Counted from the stretch's first letter, positions 20,461 to 30,995 are shown. The stretch: DNA of 64,000 bases from Flavobacteriales bacterium (GCA_947475275.1 CANJNE010000002.1:1-64000); one strand, 5' to 3'. Notes: generated from the letters alone by a model not told the origin. Program-made: numbers and translations.

Positions 20461-23118
20461 ATGAAAAGGCGATTGATTAAAATTGGAATGTGGTTTTTCG
20501 GAACGATTTTAAGCCTTATGCTTATCATTTCATTACTACTATTCATTTTCAAGGATGAAATTTGTGGTTATGCAATTCAAGAATTGAATAAGCATTTAAA
20601 AACGCCTGTTTCTGTTGTAGAGGTTGATCTTACATTTTGGCGAACTTTTCCAAATTTATCTATTGATTTCAATAATGTATTTGTAAAAGATGCATTACCA
20701 AAAGCTACCAAAACCGACACCTTGCTTTATTCGGAACAAATCAGGTTAAAATTCAACCCTATTGATATTTGGTACGAAGATTACAAAGTGCAATCTGTAG
20801 AAGTTAAACCGGGTACGCTAAAGTTCAAAGTCAATGAAAAAGGGGAGGTAAATTATGATATCCTAAAGGAAACATCAGATACAAGTTCGTCAAATTTGTC
20901 TTTTAAACTTCAAAACGTATACTTTGAAAATGTTAAATTGTCCTATGATAATGATGCAACCAAACAATATTACCAAACCCAACTAAACGAACTTAATTTT
21001 AATGGAGATTTTTCGAAGGAAACCACCACAATTAGCGCAAATAGTGATTTACAGATAAAAACCATACAAAGTGGAATGGTCAATCTAATCTCAAACAAAC
21101 CTGCAATTTTGAATTTTAATCTGAATATAGATTCGAAAAAAGGTACTGTACAAATTCCTACTGCGAATATTTTAATTAATAATCTTCCATTTCAATTGAA
21201 AGGAATAGTGGATACCAGTGAAATGAATTTCGAACTGCATTCTAAGGATATACAACTTACAGATTTGGCCAACAATTTTTCTTTTGAACAGATGGACAAT
21301 ATCAATCAATTTAAAGGAACTGGAAAGGTATTTTTTGATTTAATGATAAACGGTAAACTTAACAATCAAAAGCCAACCCAAGTCGATTGTAATTTTGGTG
21401 TAAATCAAGGAATGTTGACTGAACCTAAAAACAATGTTACACTCAAAAACATTAACCTTAAAGGTCAATATTCCAACAAGGAGGGTCCAGAAAAAGAATT
21501 TTTGGAACTTACAAATGTAAATTTCAATAGCGCCGGGGGCCCATTTGAAGGAACTTTAAAGGTAACTGAATTCAATAGCCCAGTAATTAAAGGAAAGGCT
21601 GAAGGGCATCTTAATCTGGGGATTCTTCATGCATTGTTTGACATACCAATGATTGAAAACTTATCTGGTACAGCCACTTTAAATAGCGACTTTAATGCTA
21701 AGGTCATTTACCTTCCTGATGAAAGCAGCAATCTTGAAATTAAAAAATGTGAAGGTGAGGTCCAATTGCAGAAGGTCAATTTAAAACTAACTGATGATAA
21801 GCGTACTTTCTCAGACATGTCGGGTATGGTTTACTTGAGAGGGGATGAAGCGGGTATTACTGAAGGGAAAGTAAAACTTGGCAAAAGTGACCTCGCTGTA
21901 AAAGGAATCTTTAAAAACATATTTCAATATTTTAGCGGAAAAGGCAATCTCAATGCCGATATAGATTTGAATAGTGTAAATATTGATATAGAAGATTTGG
22001 GTACCACCTCAAAGCAAGAGAAAGTTGAAGATGGAAGAAAATTCGTGCTACCAAACGACATAGAAGGAAACTTAATTTTGAAGGTTGGTAATTTAAGTTA
22101 TGGCTTACATAACTATAATCAAATATCGGGGAAATTAAATGTGTATGGAAGAAAGCTAACATTTGAGAATCTAAGTTTAATAAATGCCGAAACAAGAATT
22201 AATGGCTCACTTATTATTGCTGAGAATAACCCTGAAATTTTTAATATTTCAACTTACCTAACTTCAGATAACATAAAATTCAAACCTTTATTTAAAGAAT
22301 GGAATAGCTTTCAACAAGACGTAATAACTTCAGAAAATATTTCAGGCAATGCTTCGGCAAATTTAACCTTTGAAGCCCCTTTCGATTACAGAAAAGGCAT
22401 TATATCAAGCTTAATTAAGGCGAAGGTTTACATGAAAATTACTGATGGCCGATTGAAAAATGTAGAAGCATTCAAATCAATTACAAAAAGTTTAAGTTCT
22501 TCAACAACAGTTAAAACGCTTATTGGTCAAGACAAAATAAGTGCATTTGAAAAGAAACTTATAGATCTAAAATTTGAAACACTTGAAAACACCTTCACTA
22601 TACAAAATGGCAAATTAGAAATCCCAGCAATGTTGGTTCAATCATCAGCAATGGATGTTACAATTTCAGGAACACATACATTTGAAAATATCGTTGATTA
22701 CCGTTTTGGTTTTAATCTCAGAGACATAACAAAACAAGAAAAAAATGAATATGGAACTATTATCGACGATGGTACGGGAATTAAAATGTTTATGAGAATG
22801 TTTGGCAATATCAATAATCCGACAATTGTTTGGGACAAACAATCCAAAAAAGATCAATTAAAAGAAGATATTGAAAAAGAAAAAGAAACATTAAAATCGA
22901 TATTAAAAACAGAACTTGGATTGTTTGGTAAAGATTCTACCGTGCAGGTCTATAAACAAGATAACAAACAAACGGAAATTATCACCATAGATTTTGATGA
23001 TGATGAACCGGATAAAATTCAAAACCAAGAACCTCAGAAGGACAAAAAAAACAAGAAATTCCAAAAATGGAAATCTGAGGCAGAAAGCGAAAAAAAGGAA
23101 ACCATTAAGTTTGATTAA
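20461..23118 (+). CDS. AsmA-like C-terminal region protein
   Basis: N-terminal TM then long beta-rich domain (LKTPVSVVEVDLTFWRTFPNLSIDFNNVFVKD; DVTISGTHTFENIVDYRFGFNL). The ATG at 20461 is preferred over the ORF-track TTG at 20452. Confidence 0.8.
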   Translation: MKRRLIKIGMWFFGTILSLMLIISLLLFIFKDEICGYAIQELNKHLKTPVSVVEVDLTFWRTFPNLSIDFNNVFVKDALPKATKTDTLLYSEQIRLKFNPIDIWYEDYKVQSVEVKPGTLKFKVNEKGEVNYDILKETSDTSSSNLSFKLQNVYFENVKLSYDNDATKQYYQTQLNELNFNGDFSKETTTISANSDLQIKTIQSGMVNLISNKPAILNFNLNIDSKKGTVQIPTANILINNLPFQLKGIVDTSEMNFELHSKDIQLTDLANNFSFEQMDNINQFKGTGKVFFDLMINGKLNNQKPTQVDCNFGVNQGMLTEPKNNVTLKNINLKGQYSNKEGPEKEFLELTNVNFNSAGGPFEGTLKVTEFNSPVIKGKAEGHLNLGILHALFDIPMIENLSGTATLNSDFNAKVIYLPDESSNLEIKKCEGEVQLQKVNLKLTDDKRTFSDMSGMVYLRGDEAGITEGKVKLGKSDLAVKGIFKNIFQYFSGKGNLNADIDLNSVNIDIEDLGTTSKQEKVEDGRKFVLPNDIEGNLILKVGNLSYGLHNYNQISGKLNVYGRKLTFENLSLINAETRINGSLIIAENNPEIFNISTYLTSDNIKFKPLFKEWNSFQQDVITSENISGNASANLTFEAPFDYRKGIISSLIKAKVYMKITDGRLKNVEAFKSITKSLSSSTTVKTLIGQDKISAFEKKLIDLKFETLENTFTIQNGKLEIPAMLVQSSAMDVTISGTHTFENIVDYRFGFNLRDITKQEKNEYGTIIDDGTGIKMFMRMFGNINNPTIVWDKQSKKDQLKEDIEKEKETLKSILKTELGLFGKDSTVQVYKQDNKQTEIITIDFDDDEPDKIQNQEPQKDKKNKKFQKWKSEAESEKKETIKFD

Positions 23119-23128
23119 TTTCAATTAG

Positions 23129-23300
23129 GGTTTAAGGTTAAGGTTCAATGTTTAAAGTTCAATTTTTTAGAGTTTAAGGACAAAGTCAAAAAACCTTGAA
23201 CCTTGAACCTTTAACAACCTTGAACTTTGAACCACTTTGAACCACTTTGAACCACTTTGAACAACCTTGAACTTTGAACCACTTTAAACCACTTTAAACC
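23129..23300. repeat. Intergenic short tandem repeats (unit ~CTTTGAACCA / CCTTGAA) with an inverted left arm
   Basis: Repeated ctttgaaccactttgaaccactttgaacca...ctttaaaccactttaaacca; left arm GGTTTAAGGTTAAGGTTCAATGTTTAAAGTTCAA is roughly complementary to the repeats. Confidence 0.85.
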
Positions 23301-23325
23301 AAAAAACCTTCCAAAGATTTCCATT

Positions 23326-25335
23326 ATGAAAAAACACACCAATTCATTAATAAAAGCGTCATCTCCTTACCTATTGCAACACGCGCACAATCCTGTCAAC
23401 TGGGAAGAATGGTCTGATGAAATTATTGAAAAAGCGAAAAAAGAAAATAAATTAATGCTTGTAAGTATTGGTTATGCTGCTTGTCACTGGTGTCATGTCA
23501 TGGAATATGAATGTTTTGAAGATGACGAAGTTGCAGAACTTATGAATGAACACTTCATATGCATAAAAGTCGATCGCGAAGAAAGGCCAGATATCGATCA
23601 AATATATATGACTGCTGTGCTATTGATGACACAAAGAGGTGGTTGGCCTTTGAATTGTTTTACCTTACCTAACGGAAATCCAATCTACGGAGGCACCTAT
23701 TTCCCAAAAGCACAATGGATGCATATCCTTAAATCTCTAGTTCACACTTTCAAAAACAATAACAAAGAAACAATAGAATATAGCGAAAAACTACTTGAAG
23801 GAATTCAACAAAGTGAACTCATTTCAATTAAAGAACCTGGCAAAATATTGAACAATGAATTTGTTCATGAATTGGCTCTTCGTTGGTCAAGAAATTTCGA
23901 TTCTTTAGAAGGAGGAGACAACCGTGCACCCAAATTTCCAATGCCCTCAAATTATAATTTTCTACTTCATTATTCATGGGCATTCGAACAAGACAAAATA
24001 GCCAAACACATCGAACTTACATTAGATAAAATGGCTATGGGTGGAATATACGATCAAATTGGCGGAGGATTTTCACGGTATGCCGTAGATCTGCTTTGGA
24101 AAGTACCTCATTTCGAAAAAATGCTCTATGACAATGCACAACTCTTATCGCTCTATTCCCAAGCTTACAAGGTTTATCAAAAACCATTATACAAAAGAAC
24201 GGCTTATGGAATTTTTGAGTGGCTGGAACGAGAAATGATGTCAGAAAGTGGCGCTTTTTATTCCGCAATAGATGCTGACAGTGAAGGCGAAGAAGGAAAA
24301 TTTTATTGTTGGAATAAAGACACGGTTTTAAAGCTTTTTCCTGAAAAGGAATCGTTGATTTCTGAATTATATAGTTTAAATCAAAATGGATATTGGGAAG
24401 AGGGGAAATATATTCTATTGAGAAGACATTCAGATCAATACTTTATTGAGCAATTGCATTCTAATGAAGAAGAGTTTGAAAAACAACTTCAAACGATCAA
24501 TTCCATACTCCTTGCTGAACGCACAAATAGAATACGACCAAGCACAGATGATAAGTGTTTAACATCTTGGAACGCCTTAACAATATCAGGTTTATGTGAA
24601 GCTTATGTGGCATTCAATGATGAAACCTTTCTATTTTATGCCTTAAAATGCGCCAGATGGATGGTGGAAAATCAAATAGATTCCAATGGATTCATATTAC
24701 GCAATTCTAAAAATGGAAAATCCTCTATCAATGGATTTCTTGATGACTATGCACATACAATTCAAGCATTTATTAAACTCCATCAAGTGACTCAGGATGC
24801 CATTTGGATGGAAAGATCTCAATGCATTCTTGATTATGTTTTTGAGAATTTTTATGATGCGAAAAGTAATATGTTTTTCTACACCTCCAATTCTTCCAAT
24901 TTAATTGCTAGAAAAATGGAACTCACAGATAATGTAATCCCTTCAAGCAATTCAATCATGGCTCATAACTTATTCAATATGGGCCGTTTATCTGAAAAAT
25001 CAGAATGGATCGAAATTTCCCGACAAATGCTTTACAATGTTTTAGATGGAATGGAATATTATGGCGCATCCTATTCGAATTGGGCACAGTTATATTTATA
25101 TTTTTCAACTGATAATTATACTGTCAAAATTTACGGAAGCTATTCAGAAGAAAACCTCATGGAATTCAAACGTGAATATCTTCCCAATTGTCTGTTTCAA
25201 AGTATAGATGTGAAAGCTCCCAAAAAGGAAATTCAACTTTGTAATATGGAATCCTGCCTACCATCTTTAAAAAATATGAAGGAAGCTAACATGTATGTTA
25301 AAAGAAACAAAAGTAAAGTCGGTAACAATAATTAA
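23326..25335 (+). CDS. YyaL/DUF255 thioredoxin-domain protein (spermatogenesis-associated protein 20-like)
   Basis: [59 protein letters not shown]. Confidence 0.93.
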   Translation: MKKHTNSLIKASSPYLLQHAHNPVNWEEWSDEIIEKAKKENKLMLVSIGYAACHWCHVMEYECFEDDEVAELMNEHFICIKVDREERPDIDQIYMTAVLLMTQRGGWPLNCFTLPNGNPIYGGTYFPKAQWMHILKSLVHTFKNNNKETIEYSEKLLEGIQQSELISIKEPGKILNNEFVHELALRWSRNFDSLEGGDNRAPKFPMPSNYNFLLHYSWAFEQDKIAKHIELTLDKMAMGGIYDQIGGGFSRYAVDLLWKVPHFEKMLYDNAQLLSLYSQAYKVYQKPLYKRTAYGIFEWLEREMMSESGAFYSAIDADSEGEEGKFYCWNKDTVLKLFPEKESLISELYSLNQNGYWEEGKYILLRRHSDQYFIEQLHSNEEEFEKQLQTINSILLAERTNRIRPSTDDKCLTSWNALTISGLCEAYVAFNDETFLFYALKCARWMVENQIDSNGFILRNSKNGKSSINGFLDDYAHTIQAFIKLHQVTQDAIWMERSQCILDYVFENFYDAKSNMFFYTSNSSNLIARKMELTDNVIPSSNSIMAHNLFNMGRLSEKSEWIEISRQMLYNVLDGMEYYGASYSNWAQLYLYFSTDNYTVKIYGSYSEENLMEFKREYLPNCLFQSIDVKAPKKEIQLCNMESCLPSLKNMKEANMYVKRNKSKVGNNN

Positions 25336-25353
25336 AGTTTACATTTACAACTG

Positions 25354-26223
25354 ATGACTCTGATGCGCTTATTTCTGCTGTTTATTATTTTACCAAATGT
25401 TTTAGTAGCTCAGATGCTTGATCCCAAAAAAGGAGATCCGTTGTCTGACAAACCATTTTTTGATGATGAATTTGTTAAATGGCAGCATATAAAAGGGTTA
25501 AAAGGTACGTTCATATTTATGTTATCCGATGGATCTATTTTATCTGCAAATTACAGCTTGGGATATGAATTCGATACTTTAGGTAGGCTAAACCTTCAAT
25601 ATGAAACCAATAAAGATGATGGCACGCCCGATACAACTTGGAATTATTATTTATACGATGAGCATTCCTATCTCATTGAACACAGAAAATGTTACCAAGA
25701 TTATTGCTCCGCATATCAAGCAGTTTGGGATGAAAATGGTTTTATAAAAATCAAACAAGAATTAAATTATACTGTCCAAAACGAAACTGAACAGGTATAC
25801 AGAGACAGTGTGATCACCTATCAAAATGATTCTCTCGTCATTCAAAAATATTTCAACAATTTAGGCGGATATTACTTAACTGAAGAGACACACCTTGATT
25901 ATATGAAGAGACCTATCCTCAAATCAAAGCATTATTTCTATTCTTCAGAAGTATGGAATGAAATATATGAATATAACGAAGAAGGAAAACTCACTGGGAA
26001 AAAAAATTATCAGGGGGGCAATATTTCATCATTTGAAATAATAAATTACACCTACGATTACGACGGGAACTTAATTCAGCAAAAATTTATAAAAAATGAA
26101 ATATTGATTCAGGAAACAGAATTCCTTTACGATGAGAAAGGAGTATTAGCATCAATCATTTCGCAAGATAACGAACAAGGAAAAACTACGATAATTCGGT
26201 TTTCAGAAATAAGTTTTTATTGA
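25354..26223 (+). CDS. Secreted hypothetical protein with YD-repeat-like segments
   Basis: Signal peptide; repeated Y.YDYDGNLIQQ / EFLYDEKGVLAS / YNEEGKLTGKKNY strands. Confidence 0.6.
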   Translation: MTLMRLFLLFIILPNVLVAQMLDPKKGDPLSDKPFFDDEFVKWQHIKGLKGTFIFMLSDGSILSANYSLGYEFDTLGRLNLQYETNKDDGTPDTTWNYYLYDEHSYLIEHRKCYQDYCSAYQAVWDENGFIKIKQELNYTVQNETEQVYRDSVITYQNDSLVIQKYFNNLGGYYLTEETHLDYMKRPILKSKHYFYSSEVWNEIYEYNEEGKLTGKKNYQGGNISSFEIINYTYDYDGNLIQQKFIKNEILIQETEFLYDEKGVLASIISQDNEQGKTTIIRFSEISFY

Positions 26224-26915
26224 CCTTTTCGATATCCCCATTTCTTTTTCAAATATTCAAAAATTGCTATCACAGGTAGCAACATCGCATAATTATAAAA
26301 CAAATCTTCAACAGGAATTGTGTAGATTCTTGGCCCCATAATATGCATTTCACTATACCAGACAACAGGTTGATCAGTAATGGCACCCGTGAGAATTCCA
26401 TTTACAATCAAAAAAGGAATAATTGCTACCAAATAAGTAAATGCAAAATATCCGTACCATTTCTTTTTATTTATGAAATACAGCCAGATTGTTAATAACG
26501 CTGTCAAGGAACAAGCTGAAACTGTATACCATTTTTCCAGGTTCATCATTGCGAAAAACAAGCCTGCAAATGTAAAAGAAAATGCAAAAAGATGCGCAAA
26601 ACGTATCAAGTTGACTTTTGGGAAATATGCTTGGAGAACTTCATAAATGAAGACACAAGCGTAGGGAACAACAAGAAAGAACAATACTTCTTCCAAAGGA
26701 AGGTTGCCGATATATATTTCCATCAAATACTTTGGCGTAAATCCCCAAACTTGATTCCGAGTAAAGAACTCATCCCAAAGAATAAACAGTATTCCAACTC
26801 CAAGCAATGGAGGAGCTAGATACTTAAAAAATTTATAAAAGTGAACTTTTTTATCGAATGACAAGGCGAATGGACCGGCTATAGTTCCGATAATAATCCA
26901 GGCATACAAACTCAT
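26217..26915 (-). CDS. Lycopene cyclase domain protein (CrtYc/CrtYd-type)
   Basis: Multi-TM; two repeats including GNLPLEEVLFFLVVPYACVFIYE and IYTIPVEDLFYNYAMLLPV (P-x-E-[ED] motifs). Confidence 0.85.
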   Translation of the reverse strand: MSLYAWIIIGTIAGPFALSFDKKVHFYKFFKYLAPPLLGVGILFILWDEFFTRNQVWGFTPKYLMEIYIGNLPLEEVLFFLVVPYACVFIYEVLQAYFPKVNLIRFAHLFAFSFTFAGLFFAMMNLEKWYTVSACSLTALLTIWLYFINKKKWYGYFAFTYLVAIIPFLIVNGILTGAITDQPVVWYSEMHIMGPRIYTIPVEDLFYNYAMLLPVIAIFEYLKKKWGYRKGQ

Positions 26916-27400
26916 GCATTACCTTTTTTTAGAGCAAAAGCTTTCTTTGCTTCTTTGTAATATTTTCTTGGCACCCACAACATTCCAAAACATTCACCAT
27001 CCTCTTTTACCTGATGCTTATGATGAACTTTATGTGCTTTACGTATTGCAAGAAAATACGGGGTATCGATATCTCTAATCCATTTGAATCGGCGATGTAT
27101 GAAAACATCATGAATTAAGAAATAAGCCAACCCATAAGCGGCTATACCAAATCCAAACCAAACAAAGAAATAATATTGGTAAATTATTCCTAGCATGATT
27201 CCCAACCATGACGGAATAGCGAATATGAGAAAAAAAACATCATTTCTCTCAAAGAAGGGTCCTTCTTCCACAACGTGATGGTCACTATGAAAAAACCACA
27301 TAGGCCCATGCATTAAATATTTATGCGCAGCCCATGCACAGACTTCAGTGACCATAAAAGCCAAAATTAATACTAAAGGACCCCACCAAAACATGTTCAA
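26912..27400 (-). CDS. crtZ: Beta-carotene hydroxylase
   Basis: Histidine clusters HKYLMHGPMWFFHSDHH, HDVFIHRRF, HKVHHKH; 4-bp overlap with neighbours. Confidence 0.92.
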   Translation of the reverse strand: MNMFWWGPLVLILAFMVTEVCAWAAHKYLMHGPMWFFHSDHHVVEEGPFFERNDVFFLIFAIPSWLGIMLGIIYQYYFFVWFGFGIAAYGLAYFLIHDVFIHRRFKWIRDIDTPYFLAIRKAHKVHHKHQVKEDGECFGMLWVPRKYYKEAKKAFALKKGNA

Positions 27401-28047
27401 TTCAAATTTAAAATTGTGAAAAACAATACCAAGATAATAAACAATGCGTCATAAACTTTGTTCGTGGCTGCTTTATTCCATTTAAAATTTAACCATTGCA
27501 ATGGTAAGGCAACTAAAAACCAACAAACAAAATTATAAAGTGGTATTTCTTCATTTTTCCAATGCCAAAAATCACTTTTTATTGCCACCGGTTCAATCAA
27601 GTAATCAAGGCCTGTCATTAATGCCGCTCCAAAAATGACTGTTGGAATTATACCCATATTGAATCTATTGGCAATTGACCCTGTACAAACTACCAACAAT
27701 CCCCAATTCAAGCCAATAACGATAGGTACAGCGTAAATTTTAATTCCAAGGTTATTTCCATAGTAATATTCTCCAAAAAGCAGCCCTGTATGCACGCCAA
27801 ACCATTCAACAATTAATCCAACAAGAAAACTAAAAATCAATACAACGAACAAACCCTTTTTTAGCGGATGACTAGCCGCAGCAAGTATACAAAAAGATAG
27901 TATGAGATTAAATGGTGATAATCCTAAAAACCAATTGCGATTGCTTTCATCTAAAATCCCAAAAGTTCCAACAGAATAAAAAATTACTGCAATTGCAATT
28001 AATATCCAATCACGTTGCTCTTTGAAAATTGCCGTTAAATGATTCAT
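27397..28047 (-). CDS. Carotenoid biosynthesis protein (CruF/DUF422-like)
   Basis: Multi-TM; EWFGVHTGLLFGEYYYGNNLGIKIYAVPIVIGLNWGLLV typical of the family; operonic with crtZ. Confidence 0.82.
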   Translation of the reverse strand: MNHLTAIFKEQRDWILIAIAVIFYSVGTFGILDESNRNWFLGLSPFNLILSFCILAAASHPLKKGLFVVLIFSFLVGLIVEWFGVHTGLLFGEYYYGNNLGIKIYAVPIVIGLNWGLLVVCTGSIANRFNMGIIPTVIFGAALMTGLDYLIEPVAIKSDFWHWKNEEIPLYNFVCWFLVALPLQWLNFKWNKAATNKVYDALFIILVLFFTILNLN

Positions 28048-28077
28048 TTTTTTTAAACAAAGATTGATCCTAATGGT

Positions 28078-29079
28078 TTAATCCAACTTCCCTTCAACAG
28101 TATTTTGAATCGTTTCCTGTAAGGGTCGGAATTTAAAATTTAAACTTAAACACACTTTTGAATTGTCATATTCCATTGATTTGAAAGATGTACGAGCAGT
28201 TTCAGTGGTTATTGTAGGTTTCTTATCTTGAAATTTTGAAATCAACCATGCCAATTTACAAATGATATCCATCGCCCATTCAGGTGCTGGTTTATGTGGT
28301 ACTGGTTTTCCTAGTTGAGTAGCTATTAAATCCAATAAACTTTTAAATTGTATATTCTCTCCAACACATAAAAATCGTTCATTTTTAATACCACTATTCA
28401 TCAAATTCATCATTATTTCAGCGACATCACGAGCATCAACAAAAGCATTTTTTCCTGGAGTGTAATACTTTAATCCTTTTGAAACGGTTCTAAAAATGGT
28501 AAGCGAACTTTCATCCCAATAACCAGCTCCAAAAATAACAGATGGGTTAACAATAAGAGCATCCAACCCTTCTTCAATACCACGCCAAACCTCTTTTTCA
28601 GCTGAATATTTGGAAATAGCATAACCACTGGTATTTGGTCCCTGTTTCCATTGGGTTTCTTCATTCAATAATTGATCTGAATCACCTCCAATTGCAGCTG
28701 TTGAACTCACGTGGCATAGCTTATTAATACCAAGGCTTAAAGCAACATTTACCACATTTGCAGTACCTTCCCTATTGATTTTCATAAGTTGGAAATAATC
28801 TCTTCGATGAAAAGAAACCATTCCCGCGCAATGATAAACCAATTGACAATCTTCCATGGCATACTCTAAACTCGGAATATCTAAAATGTCCCCTTCTACC
28901 CATATGATATTTTCAAAGTACAGTGTTGCATTTTCAGAATTATAGAATTTAAACATTTTTTTAACACGTTCAATCCTATCGAAATTTCTGTATAAAGCTT
29001 TTACCTTATTTCCCGCAGCTGTCAATTTATAAAGTAAATGACGGCCTAAAAGACCTGTACCTCCTGTGACAAGAATCAT
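28078..29079 (-). CDS. NAD-dependent epimerase/dehydratase (extended SDR)
   Basis: VTGGTGLLGRHLLYKL Rossmann motif, YAISKYSAE catalytic YxxxK. Confidence 0.9.
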   Translation of the reverse strand: MILVTGGTGLLGRHLLYKLTAAGNKVKALYRNFDRIERVKKMFKFYNSENATLYFENIIWVEGDILDIPSLEYAMEDCQLVYHCAGMVSFHRRDYFQLMKINREGTANVVNVALSLGINKLCHVSSTAAIGGDSDQLLNEETQWKQGPNTSGYAISKYSAEKEVWRGIEEGLDALIVNPSVIFGAGYWDESSLTIFRTVSKGLKYYTPGKNAFVDARDVAEIMMNLMNSGIKNERFLCVGENIQFKSLLDLIATQLGKPVPHKPAPEWAMDIICKLAWLISKFQDKKPTITTETARTSFKSMEYDNSKVCLSLNFKFRPLQETIQNTVEGKLD

Positions 29080-29129
29080 ATTTCAAAATTACAACCATTA
29101 ATTGGATTCTTTAGTTCTAATTTCAAGGA

Positions 29130-29495
29130 TTAAAATTTCTGAAGCGCTTCTGAAGGATCCCAGAACACATTCTCAAAATCAACAATCCTGTTTTCAGACA
29201 CATCAATTCCTTCCATTTTTAGCAATTCTTCCATTTTACTAGGGTACTCAAAATGCATTTTCCCTGTAAGCAAGCCATTCCTATTTACTACCCGATGTGC
29301 TGGTACATCATGAAATTTGTGTGAGGCGTTCATTGCCCAACCTACTATACGACTCGACTTGGCTGAACCTAAAAAATTTGCAATAGCCCCATAAGATGTG
29401 ACCTTTCCAGGAGGTATCAAACGAACAACATCGTAAACAGAAGAAAAGTAATCACGATTTTTAGCGTTGATTGATATTTCTGAGGTGCCATTCAT
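29130..29495 (-). CDS. Alkyltransferase-like (ATL) MGMT-family DNA-binding protein
   Basis: VVRLIPPGKVTSYGAIANFLGSAKSSRIVGWAMNASH and VPAHRVVNRNG, with Ala in place of the alkyl-acceptor Cys of PCHRV. Confidence 0.88.
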   Translation of the reverse strand: MNGTSEISINAKNRDYFSSVYDVVRLIPPGKVTSYGAIANFLGSAKSSRIVGWAMNASHKFHDVPAHRVVNRNGLLTGKMHFEYPSKMEELLKMEGIDVSENRIVDFENVFWDPSEALQKF

Positions 29496-29513
29496 GAATT
29501 AAAAACAATAATG

Positions 29514-30338
29514 TCATATTTTAACATGTATCGCTGAAATTTGTTCGCCTAAAAAATGACCTGCTTTTTTATTGAAAACATCCTTGTTTTCCGTAGTTAA
29601 ATAAGTAATTGCTCCAGACTTACTGCAACGCTGCTCCATGTCGATATGCCGTTTTAAATATTCGTCCAATTTTTGCGCAACGATTGGACCCTGTGCCACA
29701 ACACGAACATCAGGTCCAACGATAGATTCTATATAAGGTTGAATAATTGGATAATGTGTACAACCCAGTAAAATAGTGTCTATTTGTGGATTTTGGCGCA
29801 TTAGTTCCTTGATATCTTCTTGAATAAAGAGTTTACCGGCTGCAGTTTGATATTTCTGATTTTCTATAATCGGAACCCACATAGGACAAGCTTGTTGAAA
29901 CACATTTACATTAGGTGCATGCTTATCCAATTCCAATACGTAAGATTCAGACCTTACCGTCCCTTCAGTCGCTAAAATCCCAACATTTCCTGTTTTTGTA
30001 ATGGTCCCAATTTCTTCAGCGCTAGGTCTGATAACACCTAAAACTCTTTTATTAACATCTATTTTAGGTAAATCTTGTTGTTGAATAGTTCTTAACGCTT
30101 TCGCTGAAGCCGTATTGCAAGCCAGAATTACCAATTCACATCCCCTAGAAAACAATTCATTCACTGCATCTAGCGTGTAATCATATACAACATCAAAAGA
30201 TCTTGTACCATAAGGAGCTCTTGCATTATCCCCTAAATAAAGATAATCGTACTGGGGTAAATGTTTTTTAATTTCCGCAAGTACTGTTAGACCGCCATAA
30301 CCTGAATCGAAAATACCTATAGGAGCATATTTATTCAT
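29514..30338 (-). CDS. murI: Glutamate racemase
   Basis: IGIFDSGYGGLTVLAEIKKHLP, CNTASAKALR, LLGCTHYPII. Confidence 0.96.
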   Translation of the reverse strand: MNKYAPIGIFDSGYGGLTVLAEIKKHLPQYDYLYLGDNARAPYGTRSFDVVYDYTLDAVNELFSRGCELVILACNTASAKALRTIQQQDLPKIDVNKRVLGVIRPSAEEIGTITKTGNVGILATEGTVRSESYVLELDKHAPNVNVFQQACPMWVPIIENQKYQTAAGKLFIQEDIKELMRQNPQIDTILLGCTHYPIIQPYIESIVGPDVRVVAQGPIVAQKLDEYLKRHIDMEQRCSKSGAITYLTTENKDVFNKKAGHFLGEQISAIHVKI

Positions 30339-30349
30339 GTATCAAAAAT

Positions 30350-30382
30350 AAAAAAGAGACCAATGCAAAGCATTAGCCTCTT
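30350..30382 (-). terminator. Rho-independent terminator-like hairpin downstream of ompH
   Basis: Minus strand: GAGGCTAATGC-TTT-GCATTGGTCTCTTTTTT. Confidence 0.7.
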
Positions 30383-30393
30383 CAATTTTATTC

Positions 30394-30429
30394 CGAGAAA
30401 AGAGCATAAAGCGTGTGCTTTTATTCTCG
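30394..30429 (-). terminator. Second long hairpin in the ompH-murI gap
   Basis: CGAGAAAAGAGCA ... TGCTTTTATTCTCG inverted repeat. Confidence 0.5.
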
Positions 30430-30440
30430 CAAAATATAAA

Positions 30441-30968
30441 TTAGTTACTACTGTGTGTTTTAACATATTCAGCATCCAACTTCAATAAAACCGGCATAAC
30501 TTCGTTGGTAATATCTAATTCCCCTCTGAAAAATAATGTAACAGTTTCATCGATAACATAATCCAGCTTTTTAGTTGTGGCTACTTCTTTAATTGCATCC
30601 TGAACCATTTCAAGAATTGGTTGATTTAACTCTTGACTGTATAACTGAAGTTCTTCACTGTGCGAAGCTTGGGTTTCCTGCAACATTTGTTGCTTTTTCA
30701 TCAATTTTTCTTCTTCAAACTTGATTAGCGTAGGTGTCATATCCCCTCTTTTCTTTTCGTATTCAGCAAGTAACTTGTTGAAGTCTGCTTCTTGTTCTTG
30801 GAGATCTAATATTAATTCAGACTCTTTATCTTGAAGTTTCTGCATGGCATCTTTTCTAGACTGAAGGGTGTCCAATAATTTTTGTGAATTTACATGAGCA
30901 ACTTTAGATTGAGCAGTAACCGTTCCCAAACTAAATAATACCATTAAGGCGAGCATCCATTTTTTCAT
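30441..30968 (-). CDS. OmpH/Skp-family periplasmic chaperone
   Basis: Signal peptide; KVAHVNSQKLLDTLQSRKDAMQKL...LDYVIDET. Confidence 0.88.
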   Translation of the reverse strand: MKKWMLALMVLFSLGTVTAQSKVAHVNSQKLLDTLQSRKDAMQKLQDKESELILDLQEQEADFNKLLAEYEKKRGDMTPTLIKFEEEKLMKKQQMLQETQASHSEELQLYSQELNQPILEMVQDAIKEVATTKKLDYVIDETVTLFFRGELDITNEVMPVLLKLDAEYVKTHSSN

Positions 30969-30995
30969 TTTTTCTTTTTAAATTAAAAATTAACA

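Noticed and set aside
23192-23300. Short repeats considered as a CRISPR array
   Set aside because: Repeat units are ~10 bp and contiguous with no spacers; no cas genes nearby.
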